NCBI GenBank assembly: GCA_944380875.1
Contig: CALWJA010000105.1
Location: 62,001 to 126,000 of the forward strand
DNA: 64,000 bases
Direction: 5' to 3'
Source of the DNA: an uncultured Clostridia bacterium
GTDB taxonomy: Bacteria > Bacillota > Clostridia > Oscillospirales > Acutalibacteraceae
Positions 17,900 through 25,617 of this stretch are shown here, piece by piece (position 1 is the stretch's first letter; every line of letters begins with the position of its first letter). A model generated the notes under the pieces. That model was not told where the DNA came from and made no database searches. It was given only the letters and a program-made list of their open reading frames with translations. Position numbers and translations under genes: made by a program.

Positions 17900-18739
17900 C
17901 TAAATTGTAATATTTTTATGACGAGTTACATGACAACCCGTATTTACCGAAACAGGCAGCCCCGCAATATGGGTAGGAAACTGTTCAATATTAACAGCCA
18001 GAGCCGTAGTCAGCCCGCCGAATCCCTGAGGGCCTACATTTTGCGCATTTACGGCTGTCAACATCTTCTGCTCCAGTTCCGCATAATAAGGATCGGCATT
18101 TCGTTCCGAAATAGAGCGGCAAAGCGCTGTTTTAGCCAGGAGAGCACACTTTTCAAAGTCGCCGCCAATACCAACTCCCAGAACCATAGGCGGGCAGGCA
18201 TTTCCTCCTGCCAGCCGCGCAGTTTCTGCAACAAAATCTATGATATCCTGTTCTGTGGCAGAGGGGGTAAACATTTTTATACGGCTCATATTTTCGCTTC
18301 CAAACCCTTTTGGCGCCACTGTAAGGCGTATTGTATCCCCTGGAACCAACCGGGTATGCAGAATAGCCGGTGTATTATCCCCTGTATTTCCTCTGCGGAT
18401 GGGATCGGCTACAACCGAACAGCGGAGAAGGCCATTCAGATACCCTCTGCGCACACCTTCGTTCACAGCTTCCTCAAAAGAGCCGATAATATGTACTTCC
18501 TGCCCTATTTCCGCAAAAATCACAGCCATTCCTGTATCCTGACAAACAGGAATATCCAGTTCCCGCGCAGCATCCAGATTCTCACATAAATCTTTCATCA
18601 CAGCTGCCGGAAGCGCATCTGTCTCCTTTGCAGCAACACATCGCATAGCCATTTCCACATCTTCAGGAAGCACTTTATTTGCCTCCACGCAAAGTCTTTC
18701 TACAGCATCCCTAATACGGGCAGCTTCTATTTCCCTCAT
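17900..18739 (-). CDS. Class I fumarate hydratase, alpha (N-terminal) subunit
   Basis: 279 residues matching the iron-sulfur alpha subunit of two-subunit fumarase/tartrate dehydratase, which interconverts fumarate and malate. Conserved cysteines for the 4Fe-4S cluster lie in PVCQDTGMAV, GNACPPMVLGVGIGG and NTGCHVTRH; the segment NVGPQGFGGLTTALAV is also typical. The beta subunit gene, normally immediately downstream, is absent here; hpf follows on the same strand with its own promoter. The gene starts only 24 bp after a terminator-like hairpin behind yabR. L-tartrate dehydratase alpha is the alternative. Confidence 0.93.
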   Translation of the reverse strand: MREIEAARIRDAVERLCVEANKVLPEDVEMAMRCVAAKETDALPAAVMKDLCENLDAARELDIPVCQDTGMAVIFAEIGQEVHIIGSFEEAVNEGVRRGYLNGLLRCSVVADPIRRGNTGDNTPAILHTRLVPGDTIRLTVAPKGFGSENMSRIKMFTPSATEQDIIDFVAETARLAGGNACPPMVLGVGIGGDFEKCALLAKTALCRSISERNADPYYAELEQKMLTAVNAQNVGPQGFGGLTTALAVNIEQFPTHIAGLPVSVNTGCHVTRHKNITI

Positions 18740-18762
18740 TCTTCATTCCTCCGCACATATCT

Positions 18763-18794
18763 AAAAAGCGGAGTGCATCCAACACTCCGCTTTT
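18763..18794 (-). terminator. Terminator-like hairpin between yabR and the fumarase gene
   Basis: GCGGAGTG / CACTCCGC (18768-18775 with 18783-18790) with a 7-nt loop is followed on the minus strand by TTTTT. Only about 24 nt remain before the fumarase start, leaving little room for a separate promoter, so partial readthrough is likely. Confidence 0.7.
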
Positions 18795-18800
18795 CTGCTT

Positions 18801-19289
18801 TTATTTCTGCTGGCCTCCGTGACGGGAAAAACCGCCCCGTTTGGACTCCATGCACTTCTTCAAATCAGACATCTTCTCATCGCTGCTTTGTTTAAAGCGG
18901 GAAAGCATATCTTCAAAACTAACGGCTTCATTTTTCCGGCTGGCCTGCCATTCAAAATTTCCGGGCCTATTGGCACTGGGACGCGGGCTATAACGATTCG
19001 CCCCTCCCGGACGCCCACCAGAGCGGGGAGCAGAGGAAGCTGGGCGCTGCGGCTGCTCCATAGCTTTTTTCATGGAAAGGCTCACCTTTCCATCTTCGCC
19101 AATGCTTAAAATCTTAACTTTCACGACCTGGTTTTCTTTTACAAAATCGCGAATTTCCTTAACAAACGTGGGCGCAACCTCAGAAATATGAACCATGCCG
19201 ACCTTTCCTCCAGGCAGTTCAACAAAGGCGCCAAATTTTGTTATACCGGTAACTTTTCCCTCCAGGATGCTTCCTACCTCAAGCTGCAT
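18801..19289 (-). CDS. yabR: S1 RNA-binding domain protein, YabR-like
   Basis: 162 residues. An N-terminal S1 domain (residues 1-72: VGSILEGKVTGITKFGAFVE, then GMVHISEVAPTFV and VKILSIGEDGKVSLSMKKA) is followed by a low-complexity Arg/Gly/Pro/Ser linker and a basic tail. It corresponds to yabR of Bacillus, which follows divIC in the same gene order. It probably binds RNA or ribosomes; the exact role is unknown. It starts 28 bp after divIC. Confidence 0.9.
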   Translation of the reverse strand: MQLEVGSILEGKVTGITKFGAFVELPGGKVGMVHISEVAPTFVKEIRDFVKENQVVKVKILSIGEDGKVSLSMKKAMEQPQRPASSAPRSGGRPGGANRYSPRPSANRPGNFEWQASRKNEAVSFEDMLSRFKQSSDEKMSDLKKCMESKRGGFSRHGGQQK

Positions 19290-19317
19290 ATGTAAGTTTT
19301 GTCCTCCTTAAAACATT

Positions 19318-19620
19318 TCAGTTTCCTGCGATATTGACAAAAATACGTTCTCCGGGTTTTGCGTATCCCAATTCCCTTCGGACATATTGCTCGATATATT
19401 CATCACTTTGGTTTTCGCTGTCTTCCAGCACATGGCGGATTTCATCATTCTGCACTTCCGCCACTTGAATTTTTTTGGAAAGCTCATCCAACTGTTGGCT
19501 TTTCTGAGCAATCATAATCTGCTGGTTAACAAGCGCCGCCAAAATATAGACAGAAAAAGCAAATATAGCAATCCGGAGAAGAAAACTGGATTTTTGCTTT
19601 TTAGTCTTAATAATCCGCAT
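19318..19620 (-). CDS. divIC: Septum formation initiator DivIC/FtsB-like
   Basis: A 100-residue single-pass division protein: a basic cytoplasmic N-terminus, one membrane helix (LLRIAIFAFSVYILAALV, about residues 13-32), then a coiled coil (AQKSQQLDELSKKIQVAEVQ). A C-terminal segment ERRELGY-like (VRRELGYAKPGERIF) is typical of DivIC/FtsB. The ATG at 19620 follows AAGGAGAG; the frame extends further upstream without a ribosome site. It should act with FtsL and DivIB at the septum. Confidence 0.92.
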   Translation of the reverse strand: MRIIKTKKQKSSFLLRIAIFAFSVYILAALVNQQIMIAQKSQQLDELSKKIQVAEVQNDEIRHVLEDSENQSDEYIEQYVRRELGYAKPGERIFVNIAGN

Positions 19621-19705
19621 TTTCTTCTCTCCTTCCGCCTGCTTATGCACAAAAATATACAACAAAATTATATGGCTCTATTATACAATAGAAAGCAAGC
19701 GGGTT

Positions 19706-20140
19706 TCAAGTTTTTTTTCCATGTTTTTGTCGCCCTTTTATGGAAATATATACCTTTTTTTTCGCGTTTTGCGCTTTTATTCTAAAGAATCTCATACATC
19801 TCTGCAAAGGGCGCCAAAAAAGCCAAGCTAAAAATTTCAAAATACATCTGGCAATTCTCTCTGTAATTTTACCAGCTGTCCATAAATAGCAAAAGAAGCC
19901 CACACACTCCCCCAAAAAAGCATACAATCGGGGAGTTCCGTCACTCACTGTCAAAAAAAGAAGATACGTAAACACCCCCAGCAAGAGCATACAAAGTATA
20001 TCTAAAAAAAACAGCTGCCGTCTGGGAGGATTCCAGAAAATCCGAATCAACCGGAAACTATCGTAAACGGCCCCTAAAAAAAGGCCCATACCCAGGGAAA
20101 AATAGAAGCCGCGGAGCTGCTCCGCTAAGGTTATATTCAC
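19706..20140 (-). CDS. yabQ: Spore cortex biosynthesis protein YabQ
   Basis: 144 residues with several membrane segments (GFYFSLGMGLFLGAVYDSF, FFLDILCMLLLGVFTYLLFL, YAFLGECVGFFCYLW). YDSFRLIRIF and LFFLDILCMLL are typical of YabQ. A basic C-terminal tail follows. In Bacillus it is needed in the mother cell to build the spore cortex. It follows yabP by 12 bp. Confidence 0.9.
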   Translation of the reverse strand: MNITLAEQLRGFYFSLGMGLFLGAVYDSFRLIRIFWNPPRRQLFFLDILCMLLLGVFTYLLFLTVSDGTPRLYAFLGECVGFFCYLWTAGKITERIARCILKFLAWLFWRPLQRCMRFFRIKAQNAKKKVYISIKGRQKHGKKT

Positions 20141-20152
20141 CCCTTCCCCTCC

Positions 20153-20431
20153 TCAGCGGAAAAGCTTAGAAAGGAAACCGCCTTCCGGCCTGGATTCCGA
20201 ATACGTAAGAGAAGAAACATCTCCGGCAAGCGTTAACTCGCCTGTTTCAATATTAAGCCGGCTGATACTCAGATTTTTTCCTCTTACTGTAAGCTCTCCC
20301 AAATCCGTATAGGCAATGATGGTCTGGTCGTCAAAACTATCCACATTGGAAACTCCGGTTGCTGTCAGGGAATTCCTGTTTTCCAAGATTAGGCTGTGGG
20401 GCATTTTCACAGTCTTTTTTTCGTCTGTCAT
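20153..20431 (-). CDS. yabP: Sporulation protein YabP
   Basis: 92 residues: HSLILENRNSLTATGVSNVD, then FDDQTIIAYTDLGELTVRG and LNIETGELTLAGDVSSLTYS, the YabP/YqfC fold used in spore coat or cortex assembly. The ATG at 20431 has GGAGGG 7 nt before it; the frame is open ten codons further without a ribosome site. It is paired with yabQ, as in other spore formers. Confidence 0.93.
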   Translation of the reverse strand: MTDEKKTVKMPHSLILENRNSLTATGVSNVDSFDDQTIIAYTDLGELTVRGKNLSISRLNIETGELTLAGDVSSLTYSESRPEGGFLSKLFR

Positions 20432-20505
20432 ATGAATCCCTCCGTGTTTGTTCTGCTTCATGTATATGCATCACAAAGGGTTCATATGCTGCCAAATCCC
20501 GAGTA

Positions 20506-20748
20506 TTAAGAAAGGAATTCGTACATCTCCCCTGCGTTTTCCTTCCGGACAACTTCCATCACGGATAATACCCGCGCTTTCACACTTCTGGAACCTAACT
20601 GCAGCTCAAGGATGTCCCCGACTTTCACATCGTAAGAGGCCCTGGCCACTTTTCCATTTACCAACACCCTGCCTGCGTCGCAGGCTTCATTTGCTACTGT
20701 TCGCCGTTTGATAATACGGGAAACTTTCAAATATTTATCCAATCGCAT
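20506..20748 (-). CDS. rqcP: RNA-binding S4 domain protein RqcP
   Basis: 80 residues, essentially one S4 domain: MRLDKYLKVSRIIKRRTVAN, then ACDAGRVLVNGKVARASYDV and GDILELQLG. In Firmicutes this protein (YabO) works with RqcH to add Ala tails to peptides on stalled ribosomes. AAAGGA precedes the ATG. It sits between hup and yabP, right after a strong terminator. Confidence 0.93.
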   Translation of the reverse strand: MRLDKYLKVSRIIKRRTVANEACDAGRVLVNGKVARASYDVKVGDILELQLGSRSVKARVLSVMEVVRKENAGEMYEFLS

Positions 20749-20764
20749 TTTACATGTTCCTTTC

Positions 20765-20815
20765 AAAAAAACTGCGGCAAAACAGACGTGTATCATACGT
20801 TGTTTTACCGCAGTT
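20765..20815 (-). terminator. Terminator after hup
   Basis: AACTGCGG / CCGCAGTT (20770-20777 with 20808-20815) plus internal AAAACA/TGTTTT pairing makes a long hairpin followed on the minus strand by a run of seven T. It ends just 16 nt before the rqcP start. Confidence 0.85.
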
Positions 20816-20840
20816 CTAAAATCATAAAAGGCTGCCTACA

Positions 20841-21116
20841 TTATTTTGCCATAGCATCCTTAAAAGCCTTGCCGGCCTTGAAAGCAGGCACTTTGGAAGC
20901 AGGGATAGTGATAGGAGAATTGGTTCTGGGATCACGACCCTGTCTTTCACTGCGGCTGCGAACCTCAAAAGTTCCGAACCCAACGATCTGAACTTTTTCT
21001 TCTTTAGCAACTTCTTCAACAATCGTATCGATAACAGCATTTACAACGGCGTCGGCATCTTTTTTGGACATTCCGACTTTTTCCGCTACAGCAGCAATCA
21101 GTTCCGTTTTGTTCAT
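20841..21116 (-). CDS. hup: HU family DNA-binding protein
   Basis: A 91-residue histone-like protein that bends and compacts DNA as a dimer. MNKTELIAAVAEKVGMSKKD starts the helical part; VGFGTFEVRSRSERQGRDPR and NPITIPASKVPAFKAGKAFK are the hallmark arm and C-terminal segments. Length is normal. Its place between mazG and rqcP is common in this cluster in Clostridia. Confidence 0.98.
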   Translation of the reverse strand: MNKTELIAAVAEKVGMSKKDADAVVNAVIDTIVEEVAKEEKVQIVGFGTFEVRSRSERQGRDPRTNSPITIPASKVPAFKAGKAFKDAMAK

Positions 21117-21205
21117 AATTTAAATTCCTCCATATTTTGTGTTTTATAAATCATCAGCCTCAAAGGAAGCTGAAAATTACATACTCCAGAAATTATTTCA
21201 ATACT

Positions 21206-21946
21206 TCATTTCCAGCCGGCATCTCTTTCCAAAATGCCAAACTCTTCGATAAAATCGTCGCAGGAACGGGTAAGGGCTTCTTCAGGATCCACATCCAACA
21301 AATTGGATACATTCACCACAGCCAGAAGCAATCGGCCTATAACCTTTTCTGCCTCTGTATTCTTCCCACTTGCTAAATCTTGGGCAGCCACTACAGAATC
21401 AGAAAGATCCTGATACAGTTCCGAACTTTCCCTCTTGAAACCAGCCTTTTCCGCCTTTTTAAGCACTTTCGCGCTCCGCATCAAAGCCGGCAACGCTTTG
21501 GAGACGCTCTCAAGCACCTCTTTCTGCGTATTTTGGCCTTTCGTTTCCTTTTTTATCGCATCCCAATTTTTGAGAACGTCCGCCGTACCACTGACTTCCG
21601 TATTTCCAAAAACATGCGGATGGCGCAGGATCATTTTACGGGACACCCCATCCACAACATCCGAAAAATCAAAGGTTCCCTTTTCCTTTTCCAACTCAGA
21701 ATGAAAAACTACTTGGAACAGCACATCTCCCAGTTCTTCCTTTAGAAGATCTGTGTTTTCCGTGTCGATTGCTTCCAGAGCTTCATACGTTTCTTCGATA
21801 AAACACTTCCGAATGGAATGATGGGTTTGTTCCCGATCCCACGGGCAGCCGTCGGGAGCTCGCAGCTTTTTCATTATGGCAAGTAAATCTTCCACTGTGT
21901 ATTTTTTCCCGGAATTATAATCCAATACATCCGCCCCCGGCCTCAA
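21206..21946 (-). CDS. mazG: Nucleoside triphosphate pyrophosphohydrolase MazG
   Basis: Up to 246 residues, close to the 263 of E. coli MazG, which hydrolyses NTPs to NMPs as a housecleaning step. LRAPDGCPWDREQTHHSIR and the Mg-binding EETYEALEAID plus EELGDVLFQVVFH motifs are in the first half. A second MazG-like repeat is weaker (GDLLLAVVN-type end). Unlike Bacillus MazG there is no N-terminal methylase domain. The start is uncertain: no ATG fits. TTG at 21946 gives the longest form, while TTG at 21925 has a GGGGGCGGA in front and may be the real start. Confidence 0.92.
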   Translation of the reverse strand: MRPGADVLDYNSGKKYTVEDLLAIMKKLRAPDGCPWDREQTHHSIRKCFIEETYEALEAIDTENTDLLKEELGDVLFQVVFHSELEKEKGTFDFSDVVDGVSRKMILRHPHVFGNTEVSGTADVLKNWDAIKKETKGQNTQKEVLESVSKALPALMRSAKVLKKAEKAGFKRESSELYQDLSDSVVAAQDLASGKNTEAEKVIGRLLLAVVNVSNLLDVDPEEALTRSCDDFIEEFGILERDAGWK

Positions 21947-21965
21947 ATTTGGTTCGTTTTACATT

Positions 21966-23699
21966 CTACCGTATCCAACGATGATTTTCAAGTATTTTCG
22001 CAATTTTTTGTCCTCCCGGCAGGCGCTGCACCTCAGAAACAGAAAACATTTTAAGAAACAGAACAGACAAAATCCATACAAAACCGGCAGTCCCCAAAGT
22101 CAACAGTGCAGCTGCTGTGCTATCTGCAACCGGGAATACCATTTTGTAAACGGCATATCCGGCTGCCGCACACAACACGGAAGCCATAAAGGGCTTTGCT
22201 ACCACATGGATCAGATGCAGCTCTATTCCTGCATGGGAAATTAAAAGATAAAGCCCTGCAAAGGTGAGGAAAAAATAGCAGGCCAGCGAACCTATTCCAG
22301 CACCTAAAACATTGATTTCCGGTCGGGAGGTTAAAAGCCAGTTACAGGTTACCTTAATGATTAACCCAATTCCCATAAGCTTTACAGGTAAATCCATTCT
22401 TCCTATCCCCTGCAGCATACTGCAGACGGGCGTGCTGATGGCAGCAAAGATGGATGCAATCCCTAAAATGGTTAATATTTTGCCCGTTATAGGGTTAAAA
22501 TGCAGCAACGATGTTATAGGTGCGGACAAAACGGAAAGGCAAATACCTGCAGGTAAAGTAAAAAGCAGCGACGCCCGCAAAACCGTTTCTATATTTTTCT
22601 GCAATCGTCGTTTATCTCGGGATACCCACGCCGCTGTTACGTTTGGCAAAGCAGAAACCCCAAAGGCCTGTGTTAAAGCGGGAACCAGCATAAAAAGAGT
22701 TAAAGCATTGGTATAACACCCAAAAAGAGCCGCTGGCACACGATTTTGTTCCATATCAGCTGCCTGCAGAAACTGACCATATTGTTCCAAAATAGCTTCC
22801 GGATGCATACGCATTATACTGCTGATGCAATTTTGTAAAGATACTGTATCCACCAAGCTGGAGAGGTTCACAGTAAGAGAACCTAAAGCAACCGGCAGAG
22901 CCGTTCGCAGCAATTCCTTTAGGACAGAAACGGAAGTACTAGAGGAAACGGGGGCTTGCGGCTGTTTATTCACACCTTTGTGATGCAAACGATTATATCC
23001 CCATAAAAACAAAAAACTGAGGAAGGATCCCGCTGTAACACCTAAAATTGCGCCAGCCGCTGCGTATGGTATCAAATATTCCCTGGCAGCATTTTCTGAT
23101 GGAAACGTTGTTCCCAAGATAGCCCCGCTGTTTCTATAGTGTTCCAATCCTTTTGCCAGAACATACCAAGCGAGAAACAATCCCAGAAATAATTTTACCA
23201 TTGCCTCCAGCACCTGAGAAAGTGCTGTAGGCGTCATATTGCGCAGTCCTTCGTAGTAACCTCTGTATACGGATCCCATAACGCTAAACAAAATGGCAGG
23301 TGCCAAGGCGTAAACCGCCGGAAGAGCGTTTATATCCTCATGGTTGATCCATTGCAGGAATGGTCTGGCCCCGAAAACCATTATACTAAAACCCAGAATC
23401 CCCATTACTACAAAGAGAGGCAAGGCCAGTCTCTGAATCTTTTTTACATCCCCCCAACGCCCCAAGGCACTCCGTTCGGAAACCATGCGGGATATCGCTA
23501 CCGGGAATCCCGCTGTAGCCAGGCAAAAAATAGGATTGTATATGGTATACGCTGTTCCAAAATATCCCATACCTGCATCTCCGATGATGCTGTTTAAAGG
23601 AATCTTAAACAACGCCCCTACAATCTTTACAAGACCTAAAGCGGCTAATAAAATGGCAGCTCCCTTTACAAACCCCTGCTGTCTCTCTTTCTTCTTCAT
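21966..23699 (-). CDS. spoVB: Polysaccharide/lipid flippase, SpoVB family
   Basis: A 577-residue membrane protein of the MATE/MVF superfamily with about 14 membrane segments, starting with GFVKGAAILLAALGLVKIVGAL. KIPLNSIIGDAGMGYFGTAY and AGFPVAISRMVSE are family signatures. SpoVB-type proteins are thought to flip lipid-linked peptidoglycan precursors for the spore cortex. Its position directly before mazG matches the conserved spoVB-mazG order. MurJ-like flipping in growing cells is possible. Confidence 0.92.
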   Translation of the reverse strand: MKKKERQQGFVKGAAILLAALGLVKIVGALFKIPLNSIIGDAGMGYFGTAYTIYNPIFCLATAGFPVAISRMVSERSALGRWGDVKKIQRLALPLFVVMGILGFSIMVFGARPFLQWINHEDINALPAVYALAPAILFSVMGSVYRGYYEGLRNMTPTALSQVLEAMVKLFLGLFLAWYVLAKGLEHYRNSGAILGTTFPSENAAREYLIPYAAAGAILGVTAGSFLSFLFLWGYNRLHHKGVNKQPQAPVSSSTSVSVLKELLRTALPVALGSLTVNLSSLVDTVSLQNCISSIMRMHPEAILEQYGQFLQAADMEQNRVPAALFGCYTNALTLFMLVPALTQAFGVSALPNVTAAWVSRDKRRLQKNIETVLRASLLFTLPAGICLSVLSAPITSLLHFNPITGKILTILGIASIFAAISTPVCSMLQGIGRMDLPVKLMGIGLIIKVTCNWLLTSRPEINVLGAGIGSLACYFFLTFAGLYLLISHAGIELHLIHVVAKPFMASVLCAAAGYAVYKMVFPVADSTAAALLTLGTAGFVWILSVLFLKMFSVSEVQRLPGGQKIAKILENHRWIR

Positions 23700-23842
23700 A
23701 GTTCTCCTCCTCTCCCTGCACTATCATACTGTAGGAATATATGGGATATGCCTTTCAAATTTACAGCCATAAAAAGTTTCTCAGAAAATCCTCCACTCTA
23801 AGGATTATTTGATGTTGTTAGGGAATTTTTTTGCTTTTTCTA

Positions 23843-23873
23843 TTGACTTAGTCTTAACTCCATGTGATAGTGT
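23843..23873 (+). promoter_or_regulatory. Promoter with 19-bp spacer, MerR-type
   Basis: TTGACT (23843-23848) and TAGTGT (23868-23873) are separated by 19 bp containing TTAACTCCATGTG. A long spacer is the hallmark of promoters activated by MerR-family regulators, which untwist the DNA. The dyad is imperfect. It faces the DUF3737 gene 165 bp downstream. The rest of the 338-bp gap (23700-24037) shows no gene. Confidence 0.5.
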
Positions 23874-24037
23874 TATAAGGGAGGTTTTCTGAACGCATGA
23901 AATTTCATACCAAAAGCATAAGCCGGAAGTGAGGAGTTGCCCGCATTACATAAATCTTTATATTCTGTCTGTTCTGCAGGCAGGAAATACTCATATGTTG
24001 TATTACGTATATTTAAGAAGAACGGAGACTGAATTTT

Positions 24038-24889
24038 ATGAGACCAGAAATTAGCAATAAAACTTTTGATGAAGAACGAGCTCTATACAACCTGACAGAT
24101 ACAGATGTAGTGCATTGCCGTTTTGCCGGTCCCCAGGACGGGGAATCCGTTTTGAAGGAAGCTCGAAATATTACTGTGAAAGACTGTTCCTTCTCCCTCC
24201 GCTATCCCTTATGGCACGTGCAGGACTATAAGCTTACGGATTCCGTATTGGATGTGAATACCCGTGCTCCTATCTGGTATGCTAAAGGAGGCTACATAGA
24301 AAACTGCACAATAGACGGAATTAAATGCCTTCGTGAATGTGATAATACTTCTATGAAGGGCTGCACAGTACATTCTCCGGAATTTGGATGGAGATGCAGA
24401 GGGGTTTCCATCTCCCATTCATCCATGGAATCGGAATATTATCTGTTTGAAAGCCGGGATATTGAAATCGATCACTTGGAAATGAAAGGAAAATATTCTT
24501 TCCAATACACCAAAAACCTTCATATCCGGGATTCTGTTTTGGATACCAAAGACGCATTCTGGCATGGAGAAAACATCACTGTAGAAAACTCTGTTGTTAA
24601 AGGTGAATATCTGGCATGGTTCTCGGATGGTCTTACCCTTATCAATTGTAAAATCATTGGCACACAGCCTCTTTGCTACTGCAAAAACCTGAAACTTATC
24701 AACTGCACTATGGAAGGAACCGATCTCGCATTCGAATATTCAGACGTAGAGGCCGATATAAAAGGACATATCCTTTCTGTGAAAAACCCGAAATCTGGAA
24801 CCATCATCGCAGACAGTGTTGGAGAAATCATCCGGGAAGATTCTATTATAGACGCCCAGGGGAAGGTTCTCCTCAGAGGGCAGGAATAA
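24038..24889 (+). CDS. DUF3737 family right-handed beta-helix protein
   Basis: 283 residues built of short repeats of the type N-C-x-hydrophobic (VKDCSFSLRY, IENCTIDGIK, MKGCTVHS, VENSVVKGEY, LINCKIIGTQ, LINCTMEGTD), which predicts a right-handed parallel beta-helix. No signal peptide is present, so it is probably cytoplasmic. The family is common in Firmicutes and function is unknown. GGAG lies about 10 nt before the ATG. It stands alone between divergent spoVB and convergent thiN, with a MerR-like promoter upstream and a strong terminator after it. Confidence 0.88.
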   Translation: MRPEISNKTFDEERALYNLTDTDVVHCRFAGPQDGESVLKEARNITVKDCSFSLRYPLWHVQDYKLTDSVLDVNTRAPIWYAKGGYIENCTIDGIKCLRECDNTSMKGCTVHSPEFGWRCRGVSISHSSMESEYYLFESRDIEIDHLEMKGKYSFQYTKNLHIRDSVLDTKDAFWHGENITVENSVVKGEYLAWFSDGLTLINCKIIGTQPLCYCKNLKLINCTMEGTDLAFEYSDVEADIKGHILSVKNPKSGTIIADSVGEIIREDSIIDAQGKVLLRGQE

Positions 24890-24916
24890 AGGTTCCTTTC
24901 TCTTTGCAGCATAAAC

Positions 24917-24965
24917 AAAAAAATCCCCCTGTTTTGGTTTAAATCCAAAACAGGGGGATTTTTTC
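24917..24965. terminator. Strong bidirectional terminator
   Basis: A 17-bp stem (AAATCCCCCTGTTTTGG with its complement, 24921-24937 with 24945-24961) has a 7-nt loop, preceded by A and followed by T runs. It serves both the DUF3737 gene and the thiN end of the long minus-strand operon. Confidence 0.93.
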
Positions 24966-24981
24966 GCAGAATACAATGTAA

Positions 24982-25617
24982 TTACGACTTTTGCATTAAG
25001 ACCATAATAAGAGCATTACCTTCATGCACCAAAACAGAGGCTTCCTTCTCTACGATCTCATTGCTGACTCCCATGGGGGATGCGTCCGTATAAAGGGCCT
25101 GCTTTGTCAAAGGGTATAAAAGCCCCGTATAGCTCACCACACATCTGTGACAGGCAAAAGGAAATACAGATACAGTTTTTCCTTCCAGCTCCCGTAAGGT
25201 CAGCTTTCCTCCCGAAATGTAGAACACACGTGTGGTTTCATCGGCCATTTGGCCCTTGCCGCCCTGCTGCTGAATATACTGCAGCACACAGAAATTCGCA
25301 AAGGTGTGATCCAGCCTGCCTCCCAATACACCCGCCAAAACAATGTCTGTATAGTCTCTCTCTAAGGCAGTTTTTACGGCAGCCATAGTATCCGTATCAT
25401 CTTTCATAACCGGAAGCCGGATACATTCCACATCGGCCTGGAGTTCTCCCTGCACAGAATCAAAATCCCCTATAATAAGATCGGGTGTTACACCGCAGCG
25501 GCGGGCTAAATCCACGCCTCCGTCCGCACAAATAACAAAGGGATTCTCCTTTAAAAATTCCCGGATAAACGATACATCCCCTACTGGGGCAGAACCCAGG
25601 ATCAAACAAGTTTTCAT
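24982..25617 (-). CDS. thiN: Thiamine pyrophosphokinase
   Basis: 211 residues converting thiamine to thiamine diphosphate with ATP. MKTCLILGSAPVGDVSFIRE starts the fold; VICADGGVDLARRCG, LIIGDFDSV, KDDTDTMAAVKTAL and GVLGGRLDHTFANF are the substrate- and Mg-binding motifs. The ATG at 25617 overlaps the rsgA stop (ATGA), giving coupled translation; the frame extends four codons to another ATG at 25629. It is the last gene of the long operon. In Bacillus rpe lies between rsgA and thiN; here it is missing. Confidence 0.95.
   Translation of the reverse strand: MKTCLILGSAPVGDVSFIREFLKENPFVICADGGVDLARRCGVTPDLIIGDFDSVQGELQADVECIRLPVMKDDTDTMAAVKTALERDYTDIVLAGVLGGRLDHTFANFCVLQYIQQQGGKGQMADETTRVFYISGGKLTLRELEGKTVSVFPFACHRCVVSYTGLLYPLTKQALYTDASPMGVSNEIVEKEASVLVHEGNALIMVLMQKS

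Noticed and set aside
23897..23932. An 11-codon open frame after an AGGGAGG in the DUF3737 leader
   Set aside because: Too short and spaced 12 nt from the ribosome-like site; no evidence that it is translated or acts as a leader peptide.
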